From: Sphingomonas panni
GTDB taxonomy: Bacteria > Pseudomonadota > Alphaproteobacteria > Sphingomonadales > Sphingomonadaceae
Direction: 5' to 3'
Assembly (NCBI RefSeq): GCF_022664435.1
Contig: NZ_JAKREU010000007.1
Span: 124,001 to 188,000 of the forward strand
Length of the DNA: 64,000 nt
Shown here piece after piece: positions 52,707 to 62,341 of this stretch. The position numbers were made by a program, and so were the translations under genes. Numbering within the stretch: position 1 is the stretch's first letter; every line of letters starts with the position of its first letter. A model generated the notes under the pieces. The model saw only the letters and a program-made list of their open reading frames with translations. It did not search any database and had not been told where the DNA came from.

Positions 52707-55322
52707 ATGGCAAGCAAGGCTCCGGGAACCGATTCCCCCGCCCCCACCCCGATGATGCAGCAATATCTGGCGTTGAAGGCGGAGGCCGACGACTGCCTGC
52801 TCTTCTATCGCATGGGCGATTTCTTCGAGCTGTTCCACGACGATGCGAAGATCGCCGCCAGTGCCCTCGACATCGCGCTGACCGCGCGCGGCGAGCATGA
52901 GGGGGCGAAGATCCCGATGTGCGGCGTGCCGGTGCATTCGGCCGAGGGCTATCTGGCTCGGCTCATCAAGGCGGGGCACCGCGTTGCGATTGCCGAACAG
53001 GTCGAAAGCCCGGAGGAAGCGAAGAAGGCCCGTGGGTCGAAGGCGCTGGTGGCGCGCGCCATCGTCCGCGTCGTCACCGCCGGCACGCTGACCGAGGAAG
53101 CGCTGCTGGATGCCCGTGCGGCGAACTGGTGCGCGTGCATCGGCGAGGCGGCGGGCGGCGTGGCGATCGCCGCCGCCGATGTTTCGACCGGCCGGTTCGA
53201 GGTGATCGAGACCGACGCCGCCGGGCTGACCGCCGCGCTTGCCCGGTTGCAGGCGGTCGAGGTGGTGGCGGCCGAAACGTCGGCGTTCGCGGAGGTCGCG
53301 ACGCTGTTGCGGAACAAGGCCGATTTCGACAGTGCGGGCGGCGAGGCGCGGTTGAAGGCGCTGCACGGTGTCGCGACGCTCGACGGGTTCGGGCAGTTTT
53401 CGCGCGCGGCGCTGGCGGCGGCGGGCGGGTTGATCGCCTATCTCGACCATACCGCACGGGGGCAGTTGCCGTTCCTGCGCCCGCCGGTCTGTGCGGCGGA
53501 CGGACAGTGCATGGCGATCGACGCGGCGACGCGCGAGAGCCTGGAGCTGACCCGCACCGCCGCCGGCGCGCGGGCGGGCAGTTTGCTGGCGGAGGTCGAC
53601 CGGACGGTGACCGGTGCCGGCGCGCGGTTGCTGGCGAGCGATATCGCCGCGCCGTTGATGGACCGGCCGATGATCGAGGCGCGACTGGCGGCGGTCGGAT
53701 GGGCGCATGACGATCCCGGCCTGCGCGACGAACTGCGCACGACATTGCGCGCGCTGCCCGATATCGGCCGGGCGCTGGGGCGGATCGCGGCGGGGCGCGG
53801 CAGCCCACGCGATCTGGGCCAGTTGCGCGACGGGTTGAGCGCGGCATGGACGCTGGGCCAGCGGCTGGACAAGATGCCCGCCGTGCCGCCGCTGATCGCC
53901 GAACTCGCCCCCCGGCTGCGCGGGCATGGCGAGCTGATCGACCTGTTGACGCGGGGCCTCGTCCCGATGCCGCCGATCGATGCGGCGGCGGGCGGGTTCG
54001 TGGCGGAAGGATTCGACGCCGCGCTCGACGCGCTGCGCGATACCGGGGCCGGCGGACGGCGGGCGATTGCCGCGCTGGAGGCGCAATATCGCGAGCGCAC
54101 CGGCATCGCCGCGCTGAAGATCCGGCATAACGGCGTGTTGGGCTATCATGTCGAGGTGCCGGCGCGGGCGGCCGACAAGCTGATGGCGGCCGACAGCGGC
54201 TTCACCCATCGCCAGACGCTGGCCGGAGTGGTCCGATTCAATGCGCCCGACCTGCACGAGGCGGCGCTGAAGGTGACGCAGGCGGGCGCGCACGCGCTGG
54301 CGGCGGAGGCGGCGCATCTGGAGGCGTTTACCGAAGCGGCGCTGGCGAAGCGGGAGGGCGTGGCCGCGACGGCGGATGCGCTCGCCCGGATCGACGTGAC
54401 GGCGGCGCTGGCCGAACGCGCGGCGGAGGGTGGCTGGGCGCGGCCGGAACTGGTCGACCATAGCTGCCTCGACATTGTCGGCGGGCGGCATCCCGTGGTC
54501 GAGAGCGCGGTGGCGAAGTCGGGCGGACGCTTCGTCGCCAACGACTGCCGCCTGTCCGAATCCTCGCGGCTGTGGCTGGTCACCGGTCCGAACATGGGCG
54601 GCAAGTCGACCTTCCTGCGACAGAATGCGCTGATCGTCGTGCTGGCGCAGGCGGGCAGCTTCGTGCCGGCGACCTCGGCCACGCTGGGGCTGGTCGACCG
54701 GTTGTTCAGCCGGGTCGGCGCGTCGGACAATCTGGCGCGGGGCCGATCGACCTTCATGGTGGAGATGGTCGAGACGGCGGCGATCCTGGCGCAGGCGACG
54801 CCGCGGTCGTTCGTCATCCTCGACGAAGTCGGGCGCGGCACCTCGACCTATGACGGGCTTGCCATCGCCTGGGCGGTGGTCGAGGCGATCCATGAGGATA
54901 ATCGCTGCCGCTGCCTGTTCGCGACGCATTATCACGAGCTGACCCGGCTGGCCGAGCGGTGCGACGCGCTGTCGCTGCACCATGTCCGTGCGCGCGAGTG
55001 GAAGGGCGATCTGGTGCTGCTGCACGAACTCGCCGAGGGGCCGGCGGATCGCAGCTACGGTATCGCCGTCGCGCGCCTTGCCGGACTGCCGCCCGCGACG
55101 CTGCAACGCGCGAAGGCGGTGCTGGCGAAGCTGGAGGCGGGCAAGGCGAAGACCGGCGGCATCGCGGCGGGGCTGGACGACCTGCCGCTGTTCGCCGCGA
55201 TGGCGCCGGTCGAGGAAGCGCCGGTCGACACCTTGCGCGACGCGCTTTCCGCACTGGATGTGGACGCGATGTCGCCGCGCGAGGCGATGGACGCGCTGTA
55301 CCGGTTGAAGGGGCTGGCCTGA
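52707..55322 (+). CDS. mutS: DNA mismatch repair protein MutS
   Basis: An 871-residue mismatch sensor. The mispair-binding motif FYRMGDFFELF is near residue 35, the ATP-binding GPNMGGKST at about 625, then DELLD/Walker B FVILDEVGRGTSTYDGLAIAW and the helix-turn-helix end. ATG 52707 (MASKAPGTDSP); the longer frame upstream overlaps the maeB region and has no better start. Its family length is standard. No mutL in the window. Confidence 0.97.
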   Translation: MASKAPGTDSPAPTPMMQQYLALKAEADDCLLFYRMGDFFELFHDDAKIAASALDIALTARGEHEGAKIPMCGVPVHSAEGYLARLIKAGHRVAIAEQVESPEEAKKARGSKALVARAIVRVVTAGTLTEEALLDARAANWCACIGEAAGGVAIAAADVSTGRFEVIETDAAGLTAALARLQAVEVVAAETSAFAEVATLLRNKADFDSAGGEARLKALHGVATLDGFGQFSRAALAAAGGLIAYLDHTARGQLPFLRPPVCAADGQCMAIDAATRESLELTRTAAGARAGSLLAEVDRTVTGAGARLLASDIAAPLMDRPMIEARLAAVGWAHDDPGLRDELRTTLRALPDIGRALGRIAAGRGSPRDLGQLRDGLSAAWTLGQRLDKMPAVPPLIAELAPRLRGHGELIDLLTRGLVPMPPIDAAAGGFVAEGFDAALDALRDTGAGGRRAIAALEAQYRERTGIAALKIRHNGVLGYHVEVPARAADKLMAADSGFTHRQTLAGVVRFNAPDLHEAALKVTQAGAHALAAEAAHLEAFTEAALAKREGVAATADALARIDVTAALAERAAEGGWARPELVDHSCLDIVGGRHPVVESAVAKSGGRFVANDCRLSESSRLWLVTGPNMGGKSTFLRQNALIVVLAQAGSFVPATSATLGLVDRLFSRVGASDNLARGRSTFMVEMVETAAILAQATPRSFVILDEVGRGTSTYDGLAIAWAVVEAIHEDNRCRCLFATHYHELTRLAERCDALSLHHVRAREWKGDLVLLHELAEGPADRSYGIAVARLAGLPPATLQRAKAVLAKLEAGKAKTGGIAAGLDDLPLFAAMAPVEEAPVDTLRDALSALDVDAMSPREAMDALYRLKGLA

Positions 55323-55327
55323 GCCGA

Positions 55328-55873
55328 TCAGCGCGCCGCCAGCAGCCCCTCGATCCGCAGCAGCGCGTCGCGCATGTCGATCAGGACCTGCCGATCATTG
55401 TCGACCGGCGCGATATCGGGCGCGGCGAGCGCGTCACGCTGATCGAGGATGCGGTCGCGCACCGTCCGGGCGTCGAGCAGGCCGACCAGATCGGCGTCGG
55501 ACTTGCCGTTCGGCGAACTCGACTGGCCGGCGGTTTCGATGCGCAGCCGCAGCAGCCCGAAGGCCGACAGCAACGGCCCTTCGCGGATCGAGATATCCTG
55601 AATCTTGTCGAGCGGAATGGTGAGTTCGCGGCGGAACAACAGCCCCTTGCCGATCACGACGTTGCGGTCGGTCACCTCGCAGCGCAGCGCCGCATGATAG
55701 CGCTTTACCCAATACGGCCCGATCACCAGCCAGATCGGCAGGACGAGGAGGCCGACCACCGTCGCCGCGATGACCGCCGTGCAGTAGCAGAATAGGTAGA
55801 TGCGCAGCTTCTGGCTGAAGGTGCCGCGCAGCAGGACGGGCGAGCGCGGGCGGTGGTCGGTCGGTTCGTGCAT
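55328..55873 (-). CDS. PH-domain (DUF304, YdbS-like) membrane protein
   Basis: A 181-residue protein with two membrane helices at about 22-63 (IYLFCYCTAVIAATVVGLLVLPIWLVIG) and a bacterial PH domain (DUF304) of about 70-135, ending in a helical tail. ATG 55873 follows GGGGGAC; ATG 55885 is possible. Function unknown; YdbS-like proteins are membrane-located. It converges on mutS, five bases away. Confidence 0.8.
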   Translation of the reverse strand: MHEPTDHRPRSPVLLRGTFSQKLRIYLFCYCTAVIAATVVGLLVLPIWLVIGPYWVKRYHAALRCEVTDRNVVIGKGLLFRRELTIPLDKIQDISIREGPLLSAFGLLRLRIETAGQSSSPNGKSDADLVGLLDARTVRDRILDQRDALAAPDIAPVDNDRQVLIDMRDALLRIEGLLAAR

Positions 55874-55938
55874 ATTGTCCCCCATCGCCCGTTGGTCGCA
55901 TGTTCGCCACTCAATGGGAACCGGCGCGCTCCCCCTGA

Positions 55939-55967
55939 CGTCACCCCGGACTCGATCCCGGGTGACG
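55939..55967. repeat. Short palindromic repeat, family D (copy D1)
   Basis: CGTCACCCCGG-ACTCGAT-CCCGGGTGACG, near-perfect arms, between the divergent PH-domain and GH43-like genes. A related partial copy is at 47482-47509. Confidence 0.6.
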
Positions 55968-56043
55968 CGTAGATTACGCAACGACCGCTTTGCAAAGCGC
56001 CCACCGCGCGATAGCGACGCTGGTAACGACTTGGAGAGATGCG

Positions 56044-57000
56044 ATGCAGATGACACGGCGGGACTTGCTGGCAGCCGCCGGCGCGACGATCGGCACTGCC
56101 GCCCTGCCCGCCTTCGCCGCGCCGCGCGGCGACGATGTGTTCCTGCTGAGCTATTTCACCGACAAGGATGAAGGGCGTGCTGGGCTGAAGCTGGCGCGCA
56201 GCGACGACGGGTTCGTCTTCACGCCATTGGGCGGCGGGCGCGGGTTCCTGACGCCGGAGGTCGGCAAGGACAAGTTGATGCGCGACCCGCATCTGTGCCG
56301 CGCGCCCGACGGCCTGTGGCATCTGGTGTGGACCAGCGACTGGTTCGGACCCGTCATCGGCCATGCGACCTCGCGCGACCTGATGCAATGGTCGGCGCAG
56401 CAGACGATCCCGGTGATGACCGCGTTCGAGGGCGTCCGCAACAGCTGGGCGCCCGAGACGGTGTACGATCCCGTGCGTCGCGATTTCGTGATCTTCTGGT
56501 CGAGCAGCATCGACGGCAAATATGGCGCGACCCCGGGCGAGCGGTTCGACGGGTTGAAGCTGCGTCCCTATTACACCCGGACCCGCGATTTCCGCAGCTT
56601 CAAGCCGACGAAATTGCTGTTCGATCCGGGGTTCGATTCGATCGACTTCACGCTGCTGAAGCTGCCGCAGGGTGGCTATCGCATGATCTACAAGGACGAG
56701 ACGCACGACGTCGAACAGCGTCGCTGGGTCGTCAGCAGTTCGGCGGCGTCGCCGACCGGGCCGTTCGGGCCGGCGAGCAAGCCGTTCAACCCGACCATGA
56801 CCGAGGGGCCGAGCGCGGTGTGGATCGATGGCCGCGCGGTCGTCTATTACGACGTGTACGAACAGGGCCATTTCGGTGCGGCGTCGACCACCGACTTCGT
56901 GACCTGGCGCGACGAGACGGCGCGGGTGAAATTCCCCAAGGAAGCGCGCCACGGCACGGTGCTGCGCGTGCCGCGCGCGTTCGTCGACGCGATCGCCTGA
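56044..57000 (+). CDS. Secreted five-bladed beta-propeller protein, GH43-like
   Basis: A 318-residue protein with a Tat-like signal (TRRDLLAAAGATIGTAALPAFA). Repeated blade motifs such as DPHLCRAPDGLWHLVWT, GHATSRDLMQWSA, NSWAPETVYDPVRRDFVIFWSS and EGPSAVWIDGRAVVYYDVY are typical of glycosyl hydrolase family 43/32/62-type propellers. It may act on an arabinose- or xylose-containing polysaccharide; the substrate is not inferable. ATG 56044 follows GGAGAGATG. glsA begins six bases after its stop. Confidence 0.85.
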   Translation: MQMTRRDLLAAAGATIGTAALPAFAAPRGDDVFLLSYFTDKDEGRAGLKLARSDDGFVFTPLGGGRGFLTPEVGKDKLMRDPHLCRAPDGLWHLVWTSDWFGPVIGHATSRDLMQWSAQQTIPVMTAFEGVRNSWAPETVYDPVRRDFVIFWSSSIDGKYGATPGERFDGLKLRPYYTRTRDFRSFKPTKLLFDPGFDSIDFTLLKLPQGGYRMIYKDETHDVEQRRWVVSSSAASPTGPFGPASKPFNPTMTEGPSAVWIDGRAVVYYDVYEQGHFGAASTTDFVTWRDETARVKFPKEARHGTVLRVPRAFVDAIA

Positions 57001-57006
57001 CGCCCC

Positions 57007-57936
57007 GTGGACCTGTCCGCGATCGTTGCCGACATCGCCGCCGAAATGGCCGATGCGCCCGATCGGGGCGCGCCGGCCGACTATATCCCGCCCTTGGCTG
57101 CCGTCGATCCGAAGCGGTTCGGGATGGCGGTGATCGAGGCGGACGGCACCTGCCATCTGGCGGGCGATGCGGAGGAGAGCTTCTCGATCCAGTCGGTGTC
57201 GAAGGTGTTTGCCCTTACGCTGGCGCTGGGCGCGGTCGGCGATCAGCTGTGGAAGCAGGTCGGGCGCGAGCCATCGGGCAGTGCGTTCAATTCGATCGTG
57301 CAGCTGGAGAGCGAGCACGGCATCCCGCGCAATCCGTTCATCAATGCCGGGGCGATCGTGGTCGCCGACATCCTGCTCGGCCGCTACGAACCGCGCGAGG
57401 CGCTGGGCGAGTTGCTGCGCTTCGTCCGCGCGGCGGCGGGCGAGGACGGCATCTACATCGACGAAGCGGTGGCGAAGGCGGAGCAGGACACCGGGTTCCG
57501 CAATCTGGCGCTGGCCAGCTATATGCGCGCGTTCGGCAATCTCCACCATGATCCGCACATCACTTTGGGGGTGTATTTCCACCAGTGCGCGCTGGCGATG
57601 AGTTGCCGGCAACTGGCGCTCGCGGGGCGCTATCTGGCGGCGGGCGGGGTGAACCCGACGACCGGGCGCAACATCGTGTCGGCGCAGCGAGCGCGGCGGA
57701 TCAACGCGCTGATGCTGACCTGTGGCCATTATGACGGATCGGGCGAGTTCGCCTTCCGGGTCGGGCTGCCCGGCAAGAGCGGGGTCGGCGGCGGTATCCT
57801 GGCGATCGCGCCGGGGATCGCGTCGATCGCGGTGTGGTCGCCGGGTCTGAACGAGCGGGGCAATTCGCAGCTGGGCACGCTGGCGCTGGAGCGGCTGGTG
57901 CAGCGCACCGGGTGGTCGGTGTTCGAGCCGCGTTGA
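57007..57936 (+). CDS. glsA: Glutaminase
   Basis: A 309-residue serine-dependent glutaminase (beta-lactamase-like fold) giving glutamate and ammonia. The catalytic SxxK motif is SVSK at residues 63-66, followed by [13 protein letters not shown], the [12 protein letters not shown] region and the [12 protein letters not shown] end. GTG start at 57007. It follows the GH43-like gene after six bases, an unexpected pairing that may just be tight packing. Confidence 0.95.
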   Translation: MDLSAIVADIAAEMADAPDRGAPADYIPPLAAVDPKRFGMAVIEADGTCHLAGDAEESFSIQSVSKVFALTLALGAVGDQLWKQVGREPSGSAFNSIVQLESEHGIPRNPFINAGAIVVADILLGRYEPREALGELLRFVRAAAGEDGIYIDEAVAKAEQDTGFRNLALASYMRAFGNLHHDPHITLGVYFHQCALAMSCRQLALAGRYLAAGGVNPTTGRNIVSAQRARRINALMLTCGHYDGSGEFAFRVGLPGKSGVGGGILAIAPGIASIAVWSPGLNERGNSQLGTLALERLVQRTGWSVFEPR

Positions 57937-57959
57937 CGCGACACGCTTCTCACCGCGAC

Positions 57960-58042
57960 CGTTGTCCCGGCGCGGGCTGGGATCTCGCCGTTATCGAGCG
58001 CGCGCCTCGCCGCGGGAGACCCCAGCCTGCGCTGGGGTGACG
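57960..58042. repeat. Dispersed palindromic repeat, family A (copy A4)
   Basis: 83 bases; the left arm (CGTTGTCCCGGCGCGGGCTG) is diverged and the right arm (CCCAGCCTGCGCTGGGGTGACG) is standard. Between convergent glsA and the lipoprotein gene. Confidence 0.85.
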
Positions 58043-58083
58043 GTACCCGAACCGATCGATGTTCAGCCCCCATCGACAATGTT

Positions 58084-58178
58084 CGTCATTCCCGCGCAGG
58101 CGGGAATCCATAGCCGCTGACGTCTCGGCTCTATTTCTGACGCTGGCGTATATGGACTCCCGCCTACGCGGGAGTGAC
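58084..58178. repeat. Dispersed palindromic repeat, family B (copy B2)
   Basis: CGTCATTCCCGCGCAGGCGG at the left and GCCTACGCGGGAGTGAC at the right, the same outline as 4858-4953 but with arms swapped. Together with the family A copy next to it, it fills the gap between glsA and the lipoprotein. Confidence 0.85.
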
Positions 58179-58231
58179 AATGGGGATTGTGTGATTCGGA
58201 AAGCCGCTGAATGTCGATCGGCCCTGGTCGC

Positions 58232-58582
58232 TTACCGCTGCGGTGCCGGCTGCGGGGTGAAGCTCGTCACGTTCGCCATGCCGTTCGCGCCGAAGGTGAT
58301 GATGTGGCGCGATCCTTCCTGGCAGGTGGCGACCCAGCTGCCGGGCTTTTCGCCCTTTTCGGACTTGGTGACGCCCTGGCACGGCAGGCCGGCATCGCGG
58401 ATCGCGCGGATGAACACGCCGTCGCGCTGGCCGGGCGACAGGGCGTCGACCTTGGCCGCGGTTTCCTGTGCTTCCTGCGCATTGGCGGCGGCGGCCTGAT
58501 TGGCGGCGGCCTGCTGCTCCGCGCTCGGCCCGCACGCCGCCAGCATCAGCGATCCACCCAGCAACACCAGCAACGCACGCAT
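58232..58582 (-). CDS. Small predicted lipoprotein of unknown function
   Basis: A 116-residue protein. The signal LVLLGGSLMLAAC ends in a lipobox with Cys17. After an alanine- and glutamine-rich stretch (about 20-45), the rest has two cysteines (AGLPCQGV and WVATCQEG) that could pair, and ends with a proline- and glutamine-rich tail. ATG 58582 follows GGGGAGACAAG. No family was recognised. Confidence 0.75.
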   Translation of the reverse strand: MRALLVLLGGSLMLAACGPSAEQQAAANQAAAANAQEAQETAAKVDALSPGQRDGVFIRAIRDAGLPCQGVTKSEKGEKPGSWVATCQEGSRHIITFGANGMANVTSFTPQPAPQR

Positions 58583-58665
58583 GTCTTGTCTCCCCATCGA
58601 AGCCGCAGGCGCGGCGACTGTCCGTATCGGACAAAGCCTGGCCGCGCCTGCAGGTTCCCTCATCC

Positions 58666-59970
58666 TTACCGCTGATACGCCTTGGGCAACCCCTGTTCGG
58701 CGGGCACGAGATAGCGGTCGCGCAGCCGGGTCTGGCGGTTGGTCAGCGGCTGTTCGACACCGTCGATGAACAACTGCGTCGGGGCCGATCCGATCTCCAG
58801 CGGATCGCCGTCCCAGATCACCACGTCGCCGCGCCGTCCGACGCCGAGCGAGCCGATCTCCCCCTCCATGCCGATGGTGCGCGCGGGCAGCGAGCTGATC
58901 GTGGCGAAGGCGGCGTTCCAGTCGAGGCCGGATGCGCCCGGCACCTTCGACAGTGCGACAAGGTTGCCGGCATATTGCCGCACCAGCCGCGCCTGCCGGG
59001 CTTCGTCGTCGCCGATCATGCCGATGCCGACGACCACCCCGGCAGCCTTCATCCGGCCGATATTCGACTGGGTGGCGGCCAGCTGTTCGAAGCTGGCGGG
59101 CAGGTCGGACAGGGCGCTGGCCAGCACCGGCACGTTCGCCGCCGCGATCTGCTGCGCGACGGTCCAGCCTTCGCTGGCGCCGACCAGCACCGGCTTCAGG
59201 CCCGTAAACTCGCGTTTCAGGGCCAGCACGCCGAGGATGTCGGAGGCACGTTCGACATGGATCAGCAGCGGGACCTGTCCGTTCAGCACCTTCTGCAGCG
59301 CCTGTGCGTCGGCACGGGTCAGCAGCGCTTCCTTGCCGCGATCGGCGAAGCCGGCCGGGTTGCGGGCATAGGCCTGCGCCTCGAACAGCGCGTTGCGGAA
59401 CATCGCCATCGCCGCCGGGCGGCTGCCGCCGGCCGCACGCGCGCCGGCTTCGCCCCATTCCATGAACTGGAATGCCTGCGGGCGGGTGACCGCGTCCATG
59501 TCGTTGCCGAGGTCGATGACCGCGCCTTGGCCGGCAAAGATCGAGGCGCCGTTGTCGGGCGCGACGATCGCGCGAGTGATGCCGTCGGTGCGGTTGATCG
59601 CCAGCGGGGTCGCGCGGGGGTTCACGGCCGATGCGATGTCGAGCCCGGCGTTGAACACGCTTTCGCGCGCCGAAGCGTCGTTGGTCGACGACACGCCGTC
59701 GACCTCGATGATGCCCAGCCGCGAAAAGCCCGCGACGAGGCCCGGCGTGACATAGCGCCCGCCGGCATCGATGGTGCGACCACCCGCAGGCGCGCCGCCG
59801 CGTCCCGCACTGACGACACGCCCGCCGCGCACGACGACGGTGCCGCCCTCGATCGGGGCCGATCCGTCGCCCAGCACGAGCTTCGCATTGGTGATGGTCA
59901 CGTCCTGCGCGATGGCAGGGGCGGCAAGGGTGCTGCTCACGAGCAGCGCGGCGAGGAACAGGCGCTTCAC
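58666..59970 (-). CDS. Amidohydrolase-like protein lacking the metal-binding HxH, exported
   Basis: A 434-residue protein with a signal peptide (VKRLFLAALLVSSTLAAPAIAQ) and amidohydrolase outline: TITNAKLVLGDG, DAGGRYVTPGLVAG, and the late RRGDVVIWDGDPLEIGSAPT. However, the metal HxH position (normally D-x-H-x-H after TPG) reads GFSRLG, and the later metal histidines and Asp are not apparent. GTG start at 59970 overlaps the stop of the next amidohydrolase (GTGA). It may be an inactive partner or act by another mechanism. Confidence 0.85.
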   Translation of the reverse strand: MKRLFLAALLVSSTLAAPAIAQDVTITNAKLVLGDGSAPIEGGTVVVRGGRVVSAGRGGAPAGGRTIDAGGRYVTPGLVAGFSRLGIIEVDGVSSTNDASARESVFNAGLDIASAVNPRATPLAINRTDGITRAIVAPDNGASIFAGQGAVIDLGNDMDAVTRPQAFQFMEWGEAGARAAGGSRPAAMAMFRNALFEAQAYARNPAGFADRGKEALLTRADAQALQKVLNGQVPLLIHVERASDILGVLALKREFTGLKPVLVGASEGWTVAQQIAAANVPVLASALSDLPASFEQLAATQSNIGRMKAAGVVVGIGMIGDDEARQARLVRQYAGNLVALSKVPGASGLDWNAAFATISSLPARTIGMEGEIGSLGVGRRGDVVIWDGDPLEIGSAPTQLFIDGVEQPLTNRQTRLRDRYLVPAEQGLPKAYQR

Positions 59971-61388
59971 TTCACATCCCCTTCGCCGGGCTGGCCGAGT
60001 TCGAAATCGGAGACCGGTCGCAATTTCGGATTGTTCGCGTCGTAGAGCAGCGCGCCGTCGACCCACACCATCTGCGGGCGGGTATAGACGCTGAACGGAT
60101 CGCCGTTCCACAGCACCACATCGGCCATCTTGCCGGGCTTGAGCGAGCCGGTGACCTTGTCGATGCCCAGCGCGCGGGCGGGGTTGATGCCGAGCCACGT
60201 CCATGCATGTTCGGGCGTCACGGTGATGCCGACGCGGCGGGCAGAGGCGATGACCTTCGCCACTTCCTGGTTCAGTCGCTGGATGCCGTTGGCATCGTCG
60301 GAATGGATCATCGCACACGCGCCCTGCTGGTCGAGGATCGCGAGATTTTCGCCGATGGCGTCGTAGCTTTCCATCTTGAAGCCGTACCAGTCGGCCCACA
60401 CCGCCGAGCAGACGCCCCGCGCTTTCAGGAGGTCGGCAATCTTGTAGCTCTCGACGGCGTGGTGGAAGGCGGTAACCTTGTACCCCATCTCCTGCGCCAT
60501 ATCCATCACGATGGCCATTTCATCGGCGCGGTAGCAATGGTTGTGGACGAGGATTTCGCCGTCCAGCACGCCGCGCAGCGTATCCATCGCCAGGTCGCGG
60601 CTGGGGGCCTCGCCACCCTCCTCCTCATATTTATCCCATTTGCGGTCGTACTCGCGCGCCTTGAGCCATGTCGCGCGATCGACCGCGACATTGCCCATGC
60701 GGGTCGAGGGCATCCGCCCCTTCGACCCATAGACGCGCTTCGGATTCTCGCCGCACGCCATCTTCAGGCCATAGGGCGCTTGCGGAAACTTCATCGCCTG
60801 CATGGTGCGACCATAGACGTTCTTGAGCGTGACCGAGCGACCGCCCATCAGGTTCGCCGAACCGGGCAGGATCTGCAGCGTGGTGACACCGCCATTGGTG
60901 AGCGCGCGGGCGAACCCCGGGTCCTGGGGCCAGACGCTGTGTTCGGCCCATACCTCGGCAGTGACCGGGCCGGTCATCTCGTTGCCGTCGCTATGCGCGT
61001 CGACGCCGGGGCTGGGATAATCGCCCAGATGGCTGTGGACGTCGATGACGCCGGGCGTCACCCATTTGCCCTGTCCGTCGATCACGGTCACGCCGTCCGC
61101 CGCCGCGATCGATTGCCCGACCTCGACGATCTTGCCATCGCGGAACAGCACCGATCCACCGTTGATCCGCCCGCCCTCGCCATCGAGGATGGTGACGTTG
61201 GTGACCAGGGTGGGCCGGCCCGGGTAGGCGCGATAGGTGGAGGGGAACGGGTCGTGGTCATAGCCCTTTCCGGCGCCCGGCCCCTTGCCCTTCGGCGCAT
61301 CGGCGGATGCGGAGCGGACCCCCTTGCCATCGCTGGTACAGGCGACCAGCCCGGCGGCCAGCGCCACCATCGTCCATGTTCGGATCAC
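59967..61388 (-). CDS. Amidohydrolase, probably outer-membrane or periplasmic lipoprotein
   Basis: A 473-residue metal-dependent hydrolase. The N-terminus VIRTWTMVALAAGLVACTSDG is a lipoprotein signal with Cys17. Metal motifs are DVHSHLGDY (HxH), ILVHNHCYRADE and TAFHHAVES, and HSDD near residue 375. The start is GTG at 61388 with AAAGGGG eight bases upstream. Its reaction is unknown; similar proteins act on peptides or small amides. It is translated just ahead of the HxH-less paralog. Confidence 0.88.
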   Translation of the reverse strand: MIRTWTMVALAAGLVACTSDGKGVRSASADAPKGKGPGAGKGYDHDPFPSTYRAYPGRPTLVTNVTILDGEGGRINGGSVLFRDGKIVEVGQSIAAADGVTVIDGQGKWVTPGVIDVHSHLGDYPSPGVDAHSDGNEMTGPVTAEVWAEHSVWPQDPGFARALTNGGVTTLQILPGSANLMGGRSVTLKNVYGRTMQAMKFPQAPYGLKMACGENPKRVYGSKGRMPSTRMGNVAVDRATWLKAREYDRKWDKYEEEGGEAPSRDLAMDTLRGVLDGEILVHNHCYRADEMAIVMDMAQEMGYKVTAFHHAVESYKIADLLKARGVCSAVWADWYGFKMESYDAIGENLAILDQQGACAMIHSDDANGIQRLNQEVAKVIASARRVGITVTPEHAWTWLGINPARALGIDKVTGSLKPGKMADVVLWNGDPFSVYTRPQMVWVDGALLYDANNPKLRPVSDFELGQPGEGDVK

Positions 61389-61416
61389 GCGAAAACTCCC
61401 CTTTTTACAAACTCGT

Positions 61417-62241
61417 TCAGGCAAAGACGTCCGTCAGGTCATGATTGCCGGCCCCTTCCTTCGCGGTGCGGGCTTCGTGGTAGACGGCGGCGGCACCGAC
61501 GGCCGGAAACACGCCGAGCAGCGTCGAGAAAAACGCCTGGATCGCCGCGCTCAGCCAGGGATCGTTGGCCCCGAGCAGCACCAGCGCCAGCCCCTGTACC
61601 ATGCCGCTGACGACCAGCCAGAGCAGGCCGACCAGGACGAGCAGCAGCAACAACCGCCAGCGCATCCCGCGCATCAGGTCGCGGCTGCGCCCGAACGCTT
61701 CGATCGGCCCCTGCCCCTCCGCCGCCATGACCGGCAGGACGACGAACCAGGTGAGGATCAGCACCAGCGCGGGCACGACGAACAGCACCATGCCCACCAT
61801 CAGCGCGATGCCGAACAGCATCAACATGCCGAGCGCCGGCAGCGTCCGCCGCAGCGCCATGCGCAGCGTCGCCGCCGGCTCGACCGGGCGATCGGCCAGC
61901 GTGTCGACCGCGATCCCGGTCATGAACAGCTTCAGGAAGGGATAGAGCAGCAACCACAACAGGCCGAACGGGCCGACCATCGTCACCGTCTTCACCACGC
62001 GCTCGGGATCGGTCGTACCGAACGTCGCGAACGACGTCGCCAGCGTGACCGGCACGTTCAGCAGCGCGCTCGCGCCGAACAATGCCAGCGGCGCACCCCC
62101 GATCGCGACAAAGCTGTTGGACATCACCCGGCCGATGCCGAACGCGTGGGGCGAGCGCCGCCCCTCCATCAACGCGCCACCGATCGCCACGACCAGCAGC
62201 AGCACCGGCAGCGCCAGCATCAGAATCGCGAACGCCACCAT
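61417..62241 (-). CDS. Predicted integral membrane protein of unknown function
   Basis: A 274-residue protein with about six membrane helices (VAFAILMLALPVLLLVVAIGGALM; LLYPFLKLFMTGIAV; MLMLFGIALMVGMVLFVVPALVLILTWFVVLPV; LLLLLVLVGLLWLVVSGMV). The FVVLPVMAAEGQGPIEAFGRSRDLMRG stretch is typical of YciC-like/DUF975-type proteins. Start ATG 62241; GTG 62262 is a longer option. Divergent from the DUF4129 gene. Confidence 0.75.
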   Translation of the reverse strand: MVAFAILMLALPVLLLVVAIGGALMEGRRSPHAFGIGRVMSNSFVAIGGAPLALFGASALLNVPVTLATSFATFGTTDPERVVKTVTMVGPFGLLWLLLYPFLKLFMTGIAVDTLADRPVEPAATLRMALRRTLPALGMLMLFGIALMVGMVLFVVPALVLILTWFVVLPVMAAEGQGPIEAFGRSRDLMRGMRWRLLLLLVLVGLLWLVVSGMVQGLALVLLGANDPWLSAAIQAFFSTLLGVFPAVGAAAVYHEARTAKEGAGNHDLTDVFA

Positions 62242-62341
62242 CGGATCGACCCGTTCCCCCACAGGCCGCCCCCGGCCGTCACCCGAAAGTCTGGGTGGAA
62301 AAGCGTTGCATGTAAATCGACGATTTGCTCCAAGCGTCGCC

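Noticed and set aside
52431..55106. A long minus-strand open frame opposite mutS
   Set aside because: Arg/Gln/Asp-rich shadow of mutS with no motif.
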